From the NCBI GenBank assembly GCA_947571135.1, contig CANOWY010000013.1, forward strand, positions 1-34,867: a DNA stretch of 34,867 bases, in the 5' to 3' direction. The position numbers and the translations under genes were made by a program. Every line of letters begins with the position of its first letter. Position 1 is the stretch's first letter. Shown here piece by piece: positions 23,561 to 31,518 of this stretch. The stretch is from an uncultured Mycoplasmatota bacterium. Lineage in GTDB: Bacteria > Bacillota_I > Bacilli_A > RF39 > UBA660. A model generated the notes under the pieces. It worked only from the letters and a program-made list of their open reading frames with translations. It was not told where the DNA came from and did no database searches.

Positions 23561-23663
23561 GGGGGATTTCAAAATTGATAGTGCACTGCATTATTGGAAA
23601 ATAGATAAACATGTTTCATTTGTTATAATAAAATTTAAAAAAATAACAATAGCAAAGGAATAA

Positions 23664-24269
23664 TTAATTTTGTTCACTTTTCAATTTTTCTCTATATACA
23701 TCAATCAAATCCGAGTCATTTTGATTTTTTGGTAAATTATCCAAATCAAAAAACTTCATGTCTTTAGATTCTGCATCCCATTTTAATTCTCCACTATAAT
23801 TTCTAATGCAATATAAAGCCGTATTATTAATGACAACATCTCCATTTGGATAATTATTTCTTCTACTAGCACCAGATACAATATCAACAAGTTCTAAGTC
23901 ACTTTCTAAAACATCTAAATTCGTTTCTTCTTTTACCTCACGAATGATAGTATCTTTGAAACTTTCCCCAAGTTCTTGACATCCTCCAGGCAGCCCCCAT
24001 TTGTCTCTATCTGCTCTACTCTGCATTAAAATTTGACCTTCTTTATTTACAATAATGACTGCTGCACCATCTTGTAATAAAACAAATTTATGTTTTAATT
24101 CTCCCATACAAAGTCTTGTAAATACTGGATACCCAATCGCATTGCTTAACTCGATAATTCCATCTGCATTAAGTGCATTTACCATATTGCAGACTTCCTC
24201 ATAAGATAAATTTCTTTGCTCCTCTATGGACATATTTTTTACTTTTTCTATAATTTCTTGACCATGCAT
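23664..24269 (-). CDS. Nudix hydrolase
   Basis: A 201-residue protein. A helical N-terminal part (about 1-60) precedes a Nudix domain with a full box: GGCQELGESFKDTIIREVKE followed by ETNL, matching Gx5Ex7REUxEExGU. LPGG precedes it. Such enzymes hydrolyse nucleoside diphosphates linked to another group; the substrate is unknown. The extended N-terminus is like that of the ADP-ribose/NDP-sugar type seen in Firmicutes, but this is weak. ATG 24269 has GTAGGA upstream; an in-frame TTG at 24293 is less likely. The SigA-type promoter at 24305-24333 belongs to it. Confidence 0.88.
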   Translation of the reverse strand: MHGQEIIEKVKNMSIEEQRNLSYEEVCNMVNALNADGIIELSNAIGYPVFTRLCMGELKHKFVLLQDGAAVIIVNKEGQILMQSRADRDKWGLPGGCQELGESFKDTIIREVKEETNLDVLESDLELVDIVSGASRRNNYPNGDVVINNTALYCIRNYSGELKWDAESKDMKFFDLDNLPKNQNDSDLIDVYREKLKSEQN

Positions 24270-24304
24270 AATTTTCCTACTCTCTAATACCAATTACTAT
24301 CCAC

Positions 24305-24333
24305 AGTATATAATTTTTAGCATAAATGTGCAA
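24305..24333 (-). promoter_or_regulatory. Promoter of the Nudix gene
   Basis: Minus strand: TTGCAC (24328-24333), exactly 17 bases, TATACT (24305-24310). It overlaps the divergent sigK promoter region. Confidence 0.7.
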
Positions 24334-24347
24334 CAGAATATTATAAT
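24320..24347 (+). promoter_or_regulatory. Candidate sigK promoter, possibly SigE-type
   Basis: GCATA (24320-24324), 17 bases, TATAAT (24342-24347). The upstream element looks like the SigE -35 (GCATA) more than TTGACA, and sigK is SigE-dependent in Bacillus. The -10 is closer to SigA form, so the assignment is tentative. Confidence 0.35.
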
Positions 24348-24365
24348 TTAATAAGGAAGTGTAAT

Positions 24366-25061
24366 ATGTTTTTTACTATTTTAAATCTCATAAAAGATAT
24401 GCTTTTCTTTACAGGAAGTTATTCTAATAATGTATTTCCGGAACCATTAAACGAGGAAGAAGAACGTATCGCGATAGAGAAAATGCAAAACGGCGACAAG
24501 GACGCCCGAAATACTTTAATTGAAAGAAACTTACGTCTTGTTGCGCACATTGTAAAAAAGTTTGAAAGCAAAACCATAAGTCAAGATGACTTAATTAGTA
24601 TAGGTACCATCGGGCTAATCAAAGGAATTGATTCGTATAACGATTCTAAAAAAACAAAAATCACCACCTATGCCGCTCGTTGTATCGAAAATGAAATTTT
24701 AATGTACTTTAGAAGCAATAAGAAACGTGAAGCAGATGTATCTTTAAATGATTCTATTGGTTATGACAAAGATGGCAACGAAATTAACTTAATTGATGTT
24801 TTAAAAGATAGTACAACTGATTTTGCTGAAATCGTTCATACAAAAGACAACATCAAAGATTTAAGTATGTATCTAAATTTATTAAACGAAAGAGAAAAAG
24901 AAATCATTGTAAAAAGATATGGTCTTTTAAACCAAAAAGAGAAAACCCAAAAAGAAATTGCTAAAGAATTAAACATTTCACGCAGTTATGTATCACGAAT
25001 CGAAAAAAGAGCACTTACCAAAATGCTCAAAGAATTCATTAAAAATAAAAAGGATTTATAA
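24366..25061 (+). CDS. sigK: Sporulation sigma factor K (pro-sigma-K), uninterrupted
   Basis: A 231-residue sigma-70 family factor that directs late mother-cell genes such as spore coat genes. Core regions match SigK closely: NGDKDARNTLIERNLRLVAH, DLISIGTIGLIKGI, TYAARCIENEILMYFRS, SLNDSIGYDKDGNEINLIDV and ISRSYVSRIEKRAL. The N-terminal stretch of about 18 hydrophobic residues before SYSNNVFPEPL corresponds to the pro-sequence removed by SpoIVFB; the Ser18-Tyr19 junction aligns with the Bacillus cleavage site. The gene is in one piece, without a skin-type insertion. The ATG has AAGGAAGTG upstream. A terminator overlaps the stop. It implies a spore-forming host. Confidence 0.93.
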   Translation: MFFTILNLIKDMLFFTGSYSNNVFPEPLNEEEERIAIEKMQNGDKDARNTLIERNLRLVAHIVKKFESKTISQDDLISIGTIGLIKGIDSYNDSKKTKITTYAARCIENEILMYFRSNKKREADVSLNDSIGYDKDGNEINLIDVLKDSTTDFAEIVHTKDNIKDLSMYLNLLNEREKEIIVKRYGLLNQKEKTQKEIAKELNISRSYVSRIEKRALTKMLKEFIKNKKDL

Positions 25062-25091
25062 TAATACAATTTCTTATAAAATCCTTTTTTT
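25047..25091 (+). terminator. Terminator of sigK
   Basis: AAAAAGGATTT-ATAA pairs with TTAT-A-AAATCCTTTTT around a 12-base loop, then T residues. The stem includes the stop codon. The 320 bases after it, to 25412, are AT-rich and hold no gene or element I can support. Confidence 0.8.
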
Positions 25092-25412
25092 AGTTCATTT
25101 TTTAATAGTAATTTTAATATAATACCGTAAACTCCAGAAAATTTTCTATTTTTTATTTCTTCTAAAATCTTACCACGTCTCTACCTTAATACAAAGAAAT
25201 AAATAGTTTAAAATTAAAAGGAAGATCTAATAATTAATTGAATCATTACTAAGTAAAAAGAACAAGCCATAATGATGCTATTTTCTTAATACTTCAGTTT
25301 CAAGCGTATTAAAATTAATTTCTTTTTCTATTTATACAAATTTATCATTTAGAACTTTATCGTACTTTTATTATTTATTAACTCTTAGTTTTTTCTATAA
25401 AAAAGAATAGCA

Positions 25413-25838
25413 TTAATATTTGTCTGCTATTTCATCTATAACTTCCATTTCTGTTTCAATGGCTTGTTTAAATTTTCTCTTAAAGTTTACAACACGTCTT
25501 TGCAATTCTTCTGCATCACGTTCCACTTCATTTGCCTTAATTAAAGCATCATTAATAATTCTAGAACCATTTCTTTTGGCTTCTTCTACAATATTCTTCC
25601 CCTCTTCACGCGCCATTTTTTTAATTTGATTTGAGGTATCTTCAGCGATTAAAATCGTTTTATTTAAGGTATCTTCTAAATTTTGATATTTGGATAAACT
25701 TGCTTTTAAATTTTCTAATTCCGTATCTTGACTCTTTAGTTTTGTAAGCAAACTTTCATATTCTTTTGTATATTCTCCTACAAAATTTCTTACTTCCTGC
25801 TTATTAAATCCAAACATACTTGTACTAAATTTTTTCAT
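25413..25838 (-). CDS. divIVA: DivIVA-family cell division/polarity protein
   Basis: A 141-residue coiled-coil protein that gathers at curved membranes at poles and septa. The N-terminal lipid-binding part has SMFGFNKQEVRNFVGEYTKEY (family G-YdkxEVdxFl). Coiled coils follow through the alanine-rich middle to the end. The second coiled coil is short, as in compact DivIVA forms (Bacillus 164 aa). The ATG has GAGGTGAGGT upstream. It lies 35 bases after sepF in a division operon. Confidence 0.88.
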   Translation of the reverse strand: MKKFSTSMFGFNKQEVRNFVGEYTKEYESLLTKLKSQDTELENLKASLSKYQNLEDTLNKTILIAEDTSNQIKKMAREEGKNIVEEAKRNGSRIINDALIKANEVERDAEELQRRVVNFKRKFKQAIETEMEVIDEIADKY

Positions 25839-25873
25839 ACCTCACCTCACAATCAAATTCAATGTATACTATT

Positions 25874-26284
25874 CTACCACTCTATTTCAGAATCGTCATC
25901 ATTTTTTGTTTTTTCTGTTTCATCTGATATTTTTCCTTGAATATTTACATTTTTAGGGGTACATAAATAAATGCCTACCCCAATCTTTTGCATTTTTCCA
26001 CCTATAGAATAGATACAACCGCTTAAAAAGTCAATAATCCTTTTTGCCTGTGCAGAGGTCACTCTTTTTAAATTCACTACTACACTATTTCTATTTTTTA
26101 AATGATCGGCAATTTGTTGGCTTTCAGAATAAGCACGTGGCTCCATCAAAATCATTTTATTTCCTGTTTTATCGGCTTCTTTTAAAGCATCATCTTCGCT
26201 CACTGCGTAATACTCATCTTCTGTTCCTACCAAATTATCTTCATCATCATCTGCAAATAATTTCTTTAATTTATTTAGTGCCAT
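25874..26284 (-). CDS. sepF: SepF cell division protein
   Basis: A 136-residue FtsZ partner that bundles filaments and ties the Z ring to the membrane. The N-terminal amphipathic membrane helix is MALNKLKKLFADDDED. The C-terminal SepF domain runs from about residue 50: ILMEPRAYSESQQIADHLKN, VVVNLKRVTSAQAKRIIDFL, SGCIYSIGGKMQKIG, then LCTPKNV. I choose the ATG at 26284 because GAGG lies 6 bases upstream; the ATG at 26290 overlaps it. A good promoter lies at 26319-26347 and divIVA follows. ylmG, ylmE and ftsZ are not adjacent. Confidence 0.94.
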   Translation of the reverse strand: MALNKLKKLFADDDEDNLVGTEDEYYAVSEDDALKEADKTGNKMILMEPRAYSESQQIADHLKNRNSVVVNLKRVTSAQAKRIIDFLSGCIYSIGGKMQKIGVGIYLCTPKNVNIQGKISDETEKTKNDDDSEIEW

Positions 26285-26318
26285 AATCATCCTCTTTTCA
26301 ATCTATTATCTCTATTTA

Positions 26319-26347
26319 ATAATACCAAAGAATTCATACTTTTTCAA
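26319..26347 (-). promoter_or_regulatory. Promoter of sepF-divIVA
   Basis: Minus strand: TTGAAA (26342-26347), exactly 17 bases, TATTAT (26319-26324). Confidence 0.7.
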
Positions 26348-26368
26348 TTAGAAGTTATTGCCAAAATA

Positions 26369-26407
26369 AGAAAAAGGAAATTCTTTCTTACAACAAAGGA
26401 CTTCCTT
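26369..26407 (-). terminator. Terminator of glyQS
   Basis: Minus strand: AAGGAA pairs with TTCCTT, with partial inner pairing of TTT with AGAAA, then TTTTTC. Confidence 0.55.
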
Positions 26408-26439
26408 CATAAAAAGTAGATTAATTACTACATGTATAT

Positions 26440-27822
26440 CTAAAATTTTATTTTATTTTCAATATAAGACTCTAAATCTTTTATATCTAATTTTATTTGC
26501 TCCATAGTATCACGATCACGAATGGTAACGATATTATTTTCTAAAGTTTCATCATCTACTGTAACACAAAATGGTGTTCCAACAGCATCACTTCTTCTAT
26601 AACGTTTTCCAATAGAACCAGACTCATCATAAGCACATTGTACTGTTCTACATAAATTAGCATAAATAGATTCGGCTTTTTCTGCATGTACTTTTTTTAT
26701 AAGTGGCAAAATAGTGACTTTATTTGGAGCAAGAAAAGGATGAATTTTTAACACTTCTCTTTCTTCACCATTTTCTAAAATTTGTTTATGATAAGCATTT
26801 GTTAAAACAGCTAAAAATAAACGCTCTACCCCAACAGATGGTTCTATAACAAAAGGCAAGTATTTTTCATTCGTCTCAGGATCTAGATAGCGCAAATCAC
26901 TTTTAGAATGTTCCATATGAACCCCTAAATCATAATCCGTGCGATCTGCAATTCCCCAAAGTTCTCCCCAACCCATTGGAAATAAAAACTCAATGTCAGT
27001 AGTGGCTTTACTATAAAAAGATAACTCTTCTTTAGCATGATCTCGATATCTTAAATTTTCTTTAGTAAGACCTAAATCTTTTAAAAAATCCAAACAATAA
27101 TTCTTCCAATAGCCAAACCATTCTAAATCCGTATTGGGTTTACAGAAAAACTCTAGTTCCATTTGTTCAAATTCACGTGTCCTAAAAATAAAGTTTCCAG
27201 GTGTAATTTCATTACGAAAACTCTTTCCAATTTGACCAATACCAAACGGTACTTTTGCACGCATACTTCTTTGTACATTTAAAAAATTTACAAATATACC
27301 TTGTGCCGTTTCTCCGCGTAAATACACTTTACTTTTCGCATCCTCTGTAACCCCTTGATGGGTTTCAAAAAGCAAATTGAACTTACGAATCGGTGTAAAA
27401 TCTGATTCCCCACACTTTGGACAAGTGATATGATTGTCTTTAATGAAGTTTTCTAATTTTTCATTATCCCAACCATCACCTGTTTCACTTCCATTCGTAA
27501 AATCTTCAACTAACTTATCTGCTCTTGCACGGGACTTGCAATGCTTACAATCGATTAAAGGATCAGCGAATGATGCCACATGTCCACTTGCTACCCATAC
27601 TTCTGGATTCATAAGAATTGCAGAATCTAACCCATAATTATACAAATTTTCTTGTATAAAACGTTTCCACCAAGCATTCTTAATATTATTTTTTAATTCT
27701 CTTCCAAGAGGTCCATAATCCCAAGTATTCGATAATCCTCCATAAATTTCACTCCCTTGAAAAATGAAACCATATTGCTTACAGTAATTAACTAATTCTT
27801 CCATTGTAATTTTATTATTCAT
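26440..27822 (-). CDS. glyQS: Glycyl-tRNA synthetase, single-chain alpha2 type
   Basis: A 460-residue class II enzyme that charges tRNA-Gly. It is the one-chain homodimer form, not the separate GlyQ/GlyS chains of Bacillus subtilis. It starts with YCKQYGFIFQGSEIYGG, has zinc-finger cysteines in CKHCKSRARA and CPKCG, motif 2 around FRNEITPGNFIFRTREFEQ, and motif 3 near FVIEPSVGVERLFLAV. The anticodon-binding domain fills the last 110 residues. The ATG at 27822 has AAGGAGG upstream. It is controlled by the T-box leader at 27841-27972. Confidence 0.97.
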   Translation of the reverse strand: MNNKITMEELVNYCKQYGFIFQGSEIYGGLSNTWDYGPLGRELKNNIKNAWWKRFIQENLYNYGLDSAILMNPEVWVASGHVASFADPLIDCKHCKSRARADKLVEDFTNGSETGDGWDNEKLENFIKDNHITCPKCGESDFTPIRKFNLLFETHQGVTEDAKSKVYLRGETAQGIFVNFLNVQRSMRAKVPFGIGQIGKSFRNEITPGNFIFRTREFEQMELEFFCKPNTDLEWFGYWKNYCLDFLKDLGLTKENLRYRDHAKEELSFYSKATTDIEFLFPMGWGELWGIADRTDYDLGVHMEHSKSDLRYLDPETNEKYLPFVIEPSVGVERLFLAVLTNAYHKQILENGEEREVLKIHPFLAPNKVTILPLIKKVHAEKAESIYANLCRTVQCAYDESGSIGKRYRRSDAVGTPFCVTVDDETLENNIVTIRDRDTMEQIKLDIKDLESYIENKIKF

Positions 27823-27840
27823 TTCTTTTTCCTCCTTCTA

Positions 27841-27972
27841 AAAAAGAAAAACACTAAAGAACTGACATAGGGACGAGCATACCACCCGCGGTTCCACCCT
27901 ACTTATTCTTTAGTGAATCACCTTTAAAATTATATAACTCCGAGTTTTTCCATCACTCATCAACGTTTGTAT
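27841..27972 (-). ncRNA. T-box leader of glyQS with terminator, short Stem I
   Basis: The minus strand carries the T-box motif AGGGTGGAACCGCG (27887-27900). It is followed by GCTCGTCCC and a terminator: CACTAAAGAA (27906-27915) pairs with TTCTTTAGTG (27852-27861), then GTTTTTC. Uncharged tRNA-Gly should favour the antiterminator. The leader before the T-box is only about 70 bases. AAC-GAGT pairs with ACTC-GTT to give a small stem with an internal loop holding GGA, a Gly codon and possible specifier. Standard T-box Stem I is near 100 bases, so this is a reduced form. Stem assignment is my reading, not a computed fold. Confidence 0.85.
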
Positions 27973-27978
27973 ATCTAA

Positions 27979-28007
27979 ATTATATGAAAACAATCAGAAA
28001 AATACAA
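27979..28007 (-). promoter_or_regulatory. Promoter of the T-box-glyQS transcript
   Basis: Minus strand: TTGTAT (28002-28007), exactly 17 bases, TATAAT (27979-27984). Confidence 0.75.
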
Positions 28008-28027
28008 GTAGTAATTAAAAATTTATT

Positions 28028-28891
28028 CTATAACTTTTTTTCTCGTGTCATCTCTTTTTCTAAAGAAGTGAAAAACAAAGCAATTTCTGGTGATAGATTT
28101 TCCACCATTTCTAAAAAACTAACAACTAAATTTTTTTGTAAAGGCAAAATTTCATCAATCAAAGTTTGAAATCTTTCTAAAGAGCCCGCTTTTAAATTAT
28201 ACTTTTCGAATACATCTTCAAAAGTAATCAAGCCTGATGCTTCCACAATATCTCTAGACACAACTTCTCCTTTATCATAAAAAAGTTCTTCTACTTGTAT
28301 TTCTCTTTTACTATAATCTTTATCAAATGAGAAGTGAAAAGATGAAACATCTTTTTTTTCCATAAAACCTTTTCCTTTTTCACAAAAATCCAAAAGATTC
28401 TCATACTTTTGATGACTATCGGATATGGTAACAGTAAGCAATTCTTTAAAACTATATTTTAAAGTCTCACTTTGAAATTCACAATACAATCTATTATGTC
28501 CTAATAAAAAACTCATATAGCCATAATCTTTATCCCATATTTCAACACTTGGACTGTCTCCTAAACAAAGTTTTACAGGTTCTTCGTGTCCATTTCTTTT
28601 TAAAAAGAATAAATAATGATTAGATAAAGTATCTTCTTTTCGAGTTCTTTTACATTTAAGTTGTGGACTATCAATTTTCATTACATAACCATAAGGAGTA
28701 GACACATTTTTCTTTTCGTGTTCATGTGGTATTTTCTTGTATTGAATAAATCCAACTTCTTGCTCTTCGCTATCTAATATAAAATAACGATTAGAAGCAT
28801 TAGGACCTATGATTTGGTATCCAAATAAATTTAAAAATTTGCTTTCACACTCAATAATGCCATAATGAATATTTTCTTTTTCTTCTTGCAT
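28028..28891 (-). CDS. Unknown protein downstream of recO
   Basis: A 287-residue soluble protein, rich in aromatic and charged residues. Features include NIHYGIIECESKFLNLFGY near the start, a predicted beta-rich middle (about 30-200, with YFILDSEEQEVGFIQYKK and SVEIWDKDYGYMSFLLGHN) and a helical C-terminus (about 225-287) ending in KEMTREKKL. No catalytic motif or membrane segment is evident and I do not recognise a family. The ATG at 28891 has GAAGGAG 6 bases upstream; the frame runs back to 28942 without a site. It follows recO by 40 bases, so it belongs to the same transcript. Confidence 0.7.
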   Translation of the reverse strand: MQEEKENIHYGIIECESKFLNLFGYQIIGPNASNRYFILDSEEQEVGFIQYKKIPHEHEKKNVSTPYGYVMKIDSPQLKCKRTRKEDTLSNHYLFFLKRNGHEEPVKLCLGDSPSVEIWDKDYGYMSFLLGHNRLYCEFQSETLKYSFKELLTVTISDSHQKYENLLDFCEKGKGFMEKKDVSSFHFSFDKDYSKREIQVEELFYDKGEVVSRDIVEASGLITFEDVFEKYNLKAGSLERFQTLIDEILPLQKNLVVSFLEMVENLSPEIALFFTSLEKEMTREKKL

Positions 28892-28931
28892 ACTACTCCT
28901 TCTTTCAAAAATTAGAATAACAAATGGCTCC

Positions 28932-29663
28932 TTACAAATCAAGCATTTTAAGTAAAAACTTTTTACTATTCAAATAAAGTCCTGTATACCTTTCATAATA
29001 ACGATTGATAAAAAAATTAATTTCCTTTACCACTTCTTCACTAATTTTAAGATTAGTAATAGAATCAATGGCAACATAATAATACATGCGAATCATCTTT
29101 ACCGTTTTACTACTCACTAAAACTTGATTTGTATAACAACTTTTACAAACATATCCTCCTTCGTCTGCATCAAGTGTTACAATATCCGTTTTATTTCCAC
29201 ATAAAATACAAGAATCAAGTTCTAGGCCTACCCCTAAAAAAGGCAAGTATTTCAGTTCTAAAATATTCGTAATAACCAAAGGATTCATAGAAGCATTTAT
29301 TTTTTTAATTCCTGCAAGATAAAAATCATACAAAATCTTTTCTCCACTTTGCTTAAAAACTTGCGTAGTTAATTCTGTTACATAATTCAAATAACTAATT
29401 AAAATTATATCATTTTTTATTGTTTTAAAATCATCTAAAACATCTACATCTTTTAAAATAGACAATTTATCTTCCTTGTAATAAATATAAAAAGAACCAT
29501 AAGTAAATTTTATGGTCAAAGCACGAAGACGGCTTTTCATAGACATTACGCCTTTACACATAATACCGATAATACCATACTCAAAAGTATAAAGTTGAAT
29601 AATCTTGGAAGTATCTCCATAGGGCGTTTCGTTAACAATAATCCCTTCTACCTTTGTTATCAT
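28932..29663 (-). CDS. recO: DNA repair protein RecO
   Basis: A 243-residue protein that, with RecR, loads RecA on single-stranded DNA. The N-terminal OB domain starts ITKVEGIIVNETPYGDTSKI and continues GIIGIMCKG. The helical domain contains a zinc site: CILCGNKTDI and YVCKSCY give four Cys. Length is normal. The ATG at 29663 lies 32 bases inside yqzL in another frame, with only a weak ribosome site (GAGTGTGA), so it probably relies on coupling. Confidence 0.95.
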   Translation of the reverse strand: MITKVEGIIVNETPYGDTSKIIQLYTFEYGIIGIMCKGVMSMKSRLRALTIKFTYGSFYIYYKEDKLSILKDVDVLDDFKTIKNDIILISYLNYVTELTTQVFKQSGEKILYDFYLAGIKKINASMNPLVITNILELKYLPFLGVGLELDSCILCGNKTDIVTLDADEGGYVCKSCYTNQVLVSSKTVKMIRMYYYVAIDSITNLKISEEVVKEINFFINRYYERYTGLYLNSKKFLLKMLDL

Positions 29664-29751
29664 TTTTCACACTCTTTTTACTAGCATATACTAAATAATC
29701 TTCTACTTTTCCGCTTTTCTTAAATTTATTCCATGCTTCTTCTTTTTTCAT
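29632..29751 (-). CDS. yqzL: YqzL-family small protein
   Basis: A 39-residue protein starting MKKEEAWNKFKKSGKVEDYL, matching the YqzL pattern of Trp, Phe, then Gly-x-x-x-x-Tyr-Leu. In Bacillus yqzL lies between era and recO, exactly as here. The ATG at 29751 has GAGG 9 bases upstream. It overlaps the recO start by 32 bases. The function of the family is unknown. In the mRNA, ATCCTC (complement of 29786-29791) can pair with GAGGAT of the ribosome site, which could hold translation down. Confidence 0.8.
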   Translation of the reverse strand: MKKEEAWNKFKKSGKVEDYLVYASKKSVKNDNKGRRDYC

Positions 29752-29803
29752 TTTTATCATCCTCTAATCTTTCTAACTATATATTGAGGATTTTTTTGAA
29801 ATT

Positions 29804-30688
29804 TTATTCATCTTCATGGAATCCAAGTTCATGTAAAACTTTTTCTTTTTCTCTCCATTTCTTAATCGTTTTCACATAAAGATCTAAATACACACGTTTT
29901 CCAAGCAATTTTTCTATATCTTTTCGCGCTAAAGAACCAATAGTTTTTAAACGTTCTCCATTTTTTCCAATCACTATCTTTTTAATAGAATCACGTTCTA
30001 CTATAATTTCTACTCCAATCAAAGTCACTTTTTCTTTTTCCTCATAATAAGTAGTCACGCAAGTCACACAATGAGGTACTTCTTCAATTGTTAAATTAAG
30101 AAGTTTTTCTCTTACAATCTCACTAATCATAAAATAGGTACTATTGCTTGTAATTGTATCATCATCAAAATACTTAACGTTATCTTTTAAATACTTTTTG
30201 ATCACTTTCACTAAACAATCTAAATTATCATTTTTAATAGCACTTACAGGAACAATATCTGCAAATGGAAACAAATCTTTATAATTTTCAATCACTTCTA
30301 ATATTTCTTCGCTCTTGATTTTATCAATTTTATTCAAGACCAAAATAACTGGAACTTCCGAATTTTTTAGACACTCTAAAATAAAATGATCTCCTTTTCC
30401 TAAAGAAGTGGAAGCATCTGCCAAAAACAAAATAGCATCTACATCATGAATCAAAGACAACGCTTGTTTATTTAAAATTTTTCCTAATCTGCTCTGCGGT
30501 TTGTGAATTCCAGGGGTATCTACAAAAACAATTTGTGTATCCTCTTCATTATAAATCCCTTGAATCACGTTCCTTGTCGTTTGAGCCTTATCGCTTGTAA
30601 TGGCTATATGCGCATTCACTAAACTATTAATCAATGTACTTTTTCCAACATTTGGTCTTCCTATAATACTAACAAATCCACTTTTCAT
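29804..30688 (-). CDS. era: Era GTPase, 16S rRNA maturation
   Basis: A 294-residue essential GTPase that binds the 3' end of 16S rRNA. G1 GRPNVGKSTL (about 9-18), switch region TRNVIQGIY, G3 DTPGIHKP, G4 NKID, G5 VSAIKND. The C-terminal KH domain has IIVERDSIKKIVIGKNGERL and ends DLYVKTIKKWREKEKVL. The ATG at 30688 has AGGTGAG upstream. It follows dgkA by 10 bases. Confidence 0.97.
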   Translation of the reverse strand: MKSGFVSIIGRPNVGKSTLINSLVNAHIAITSDKAQTTRNVIQGIYNEEDTQIVFVDTPGIHKPQSRLGKILNKQALSLIHDVDAILFLADASTSLGKGDHFILECLKNSEVPVILVLNKIDKIKSEEILEVIENYKDLFPFADIVPVSAIKNDNLDCLVKVIKKYLKDNVKYFDDDTITSNSTYFMISEIVREKLLNLTIEEVPHCVTCVTTYYEEKEKVTLIGVEIIVERDSIKKIVIGKNGERLKTIGSLARKDIEKLLGKRVYLDLYVKTIKKWREKEKVLHELGFHEDE

Positions 30689-30698
30689 AACGTCTCAC

Positions 30699-31100
30699 CT
30701 ACATCTTAAATATTTCCATAAAATAAGGAGCAAAAACAAACAAACCAATGACTAGAGCCACTAAAGACATAATAAAACTTGCAGCACTCCCACAATCCTT
30801 TGCAATTTTAGCAAGTGGATGATGTTCAAGAGTCACTAAATCCACTGCCGCCTCAATCGCAGTATTAATAAGTTCCATACCCAAAATGACACCTAATGCA
30901 ATAAAAACAATGGCCCATTCTGATAATTTAATCTGAAAAATAATTCCTAAACAAATAGAAAAAATCGTGGCTACTCCATGTATCCATAAACTCTGTTCAT
31001 AGCGATAAGCATACATTAATCCCTCAATAGAAAACTTAATACTACGAAAAAAACGCATAACTCCTTTTTTCTTAATATCATCTCTTGATATTTGTGGCAT
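30699..31100 (-). CDS. dgkA: Diacylglycerol/undecaprenol kinase family (DgkA)
   Basis: A 133-residue membrane enzyme with an N-terminal amphipathic segment and three helices. The catalytic signature GMELINTAIEAAVDLV (about 75-90) holds the Glu and Asn that bind Mg-ATP. In Gram-positives this enzyme usually phosphorylates undecaprenol for cell wall lipid recycling. The start lies 23 bases inside ybeY, with GGAG 11 bases upstream. Position between ybeY and era matches Bacillus. Confidence 0.93.
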   Translation of the reverse strand: MPQISRDDIKKKGVMRFFRSIKFSIEGLMYAYRYEQSLWIHGVATIFSICLGIIFQIKLSEWAIVFIALGVILGMELINTAIEAAVDLVTLEHHPLAKIAKDCGSAASFIMSLVALVIGLFVFAPYFMEIFKM

Positions 31101-31518
31101 CTAAAATCAACTCCTGTTTTGTAAACATAATCTCTTCTTCTTTTTTTGTCATATGGTCATATCCAAGCAAATGAAGAAGACCATGCACTGTTAAAAAGGA
31201 TAACTCTCTTTTTTCAGAATGTCCATAAGAATTTGACTGTTCTATCATTTTTGGAATACAAATAAAAATATCCCCTAAAACACGTACCTTTTTAGAAATC
31301 TTACTAGAAACATCTTCAAAAGCAAAAGAAATCACATCTGTTACCCTATCTATTCCGCGATAAGTCCTATTCATTTCTTTTATTTCTTCTTCCCCTACAA
31401 ACGTAATAGAAAAAATACATTTTTTCACATTTTCTTCTTTTAAAGTGTTTTGAATTACTTTCTTTAGATACCCATAATTCTCATCATATCCATACTCATT
31501 ATTGATTGAATACTTCAT
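31078..31518 (-). CDS. ybeY: Endoribonuclease YbeY
   Basis: A 146-residue metalloenzyme in rRNA processing and ribosome quality control. The zinc motif HGLLHLLGYDH is intact; EEEIKEMNRTYRGIDRVTDV and VLGDIFIC are also family-typical. I choose the ATG at 31518, with AGGGTGG 6 bases upstream. The frame extends back to 31584 inside the VanZ-like gene without support. The ATG shares one base with the stop of the preceding gene (TAATG), a coupling arrangement. Confidence 0.96.
   Translation of the reverse strand: MKYSINNEYGYDENYGYLKKVIQNTLKEENVKKCIFSITFVGEEEIKEMNRTYRGIDRVTDVISFAFEDVSSKISKKVRVLGDIFICIPKMIEQSNSYGHSEKRELSFLTVHGLLHLLGYDHMTKKEEEIMFTKQELILDATNIKR

Noticed and set aside
23618..23632. 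Plus-strand extended -10 (TGTTATAAT) between the HD-like and Nudix genes
   Set aside because: No plus-strand gene or terminator follows; probably chance.
25092..25412. Decayed gene between sigK and divIVA
   Set aside because: Short readable bits occur on minus but no family signature or consistent frame; treated as plain AT-rich intergenic DNA.
27964..27974. Second LacI-type operator (CAACGTTTGT) at the glyQS promoter
   Set aside because: Only part of the 16-bp palindrome is matched, and it is explained by the T-box leader stem.
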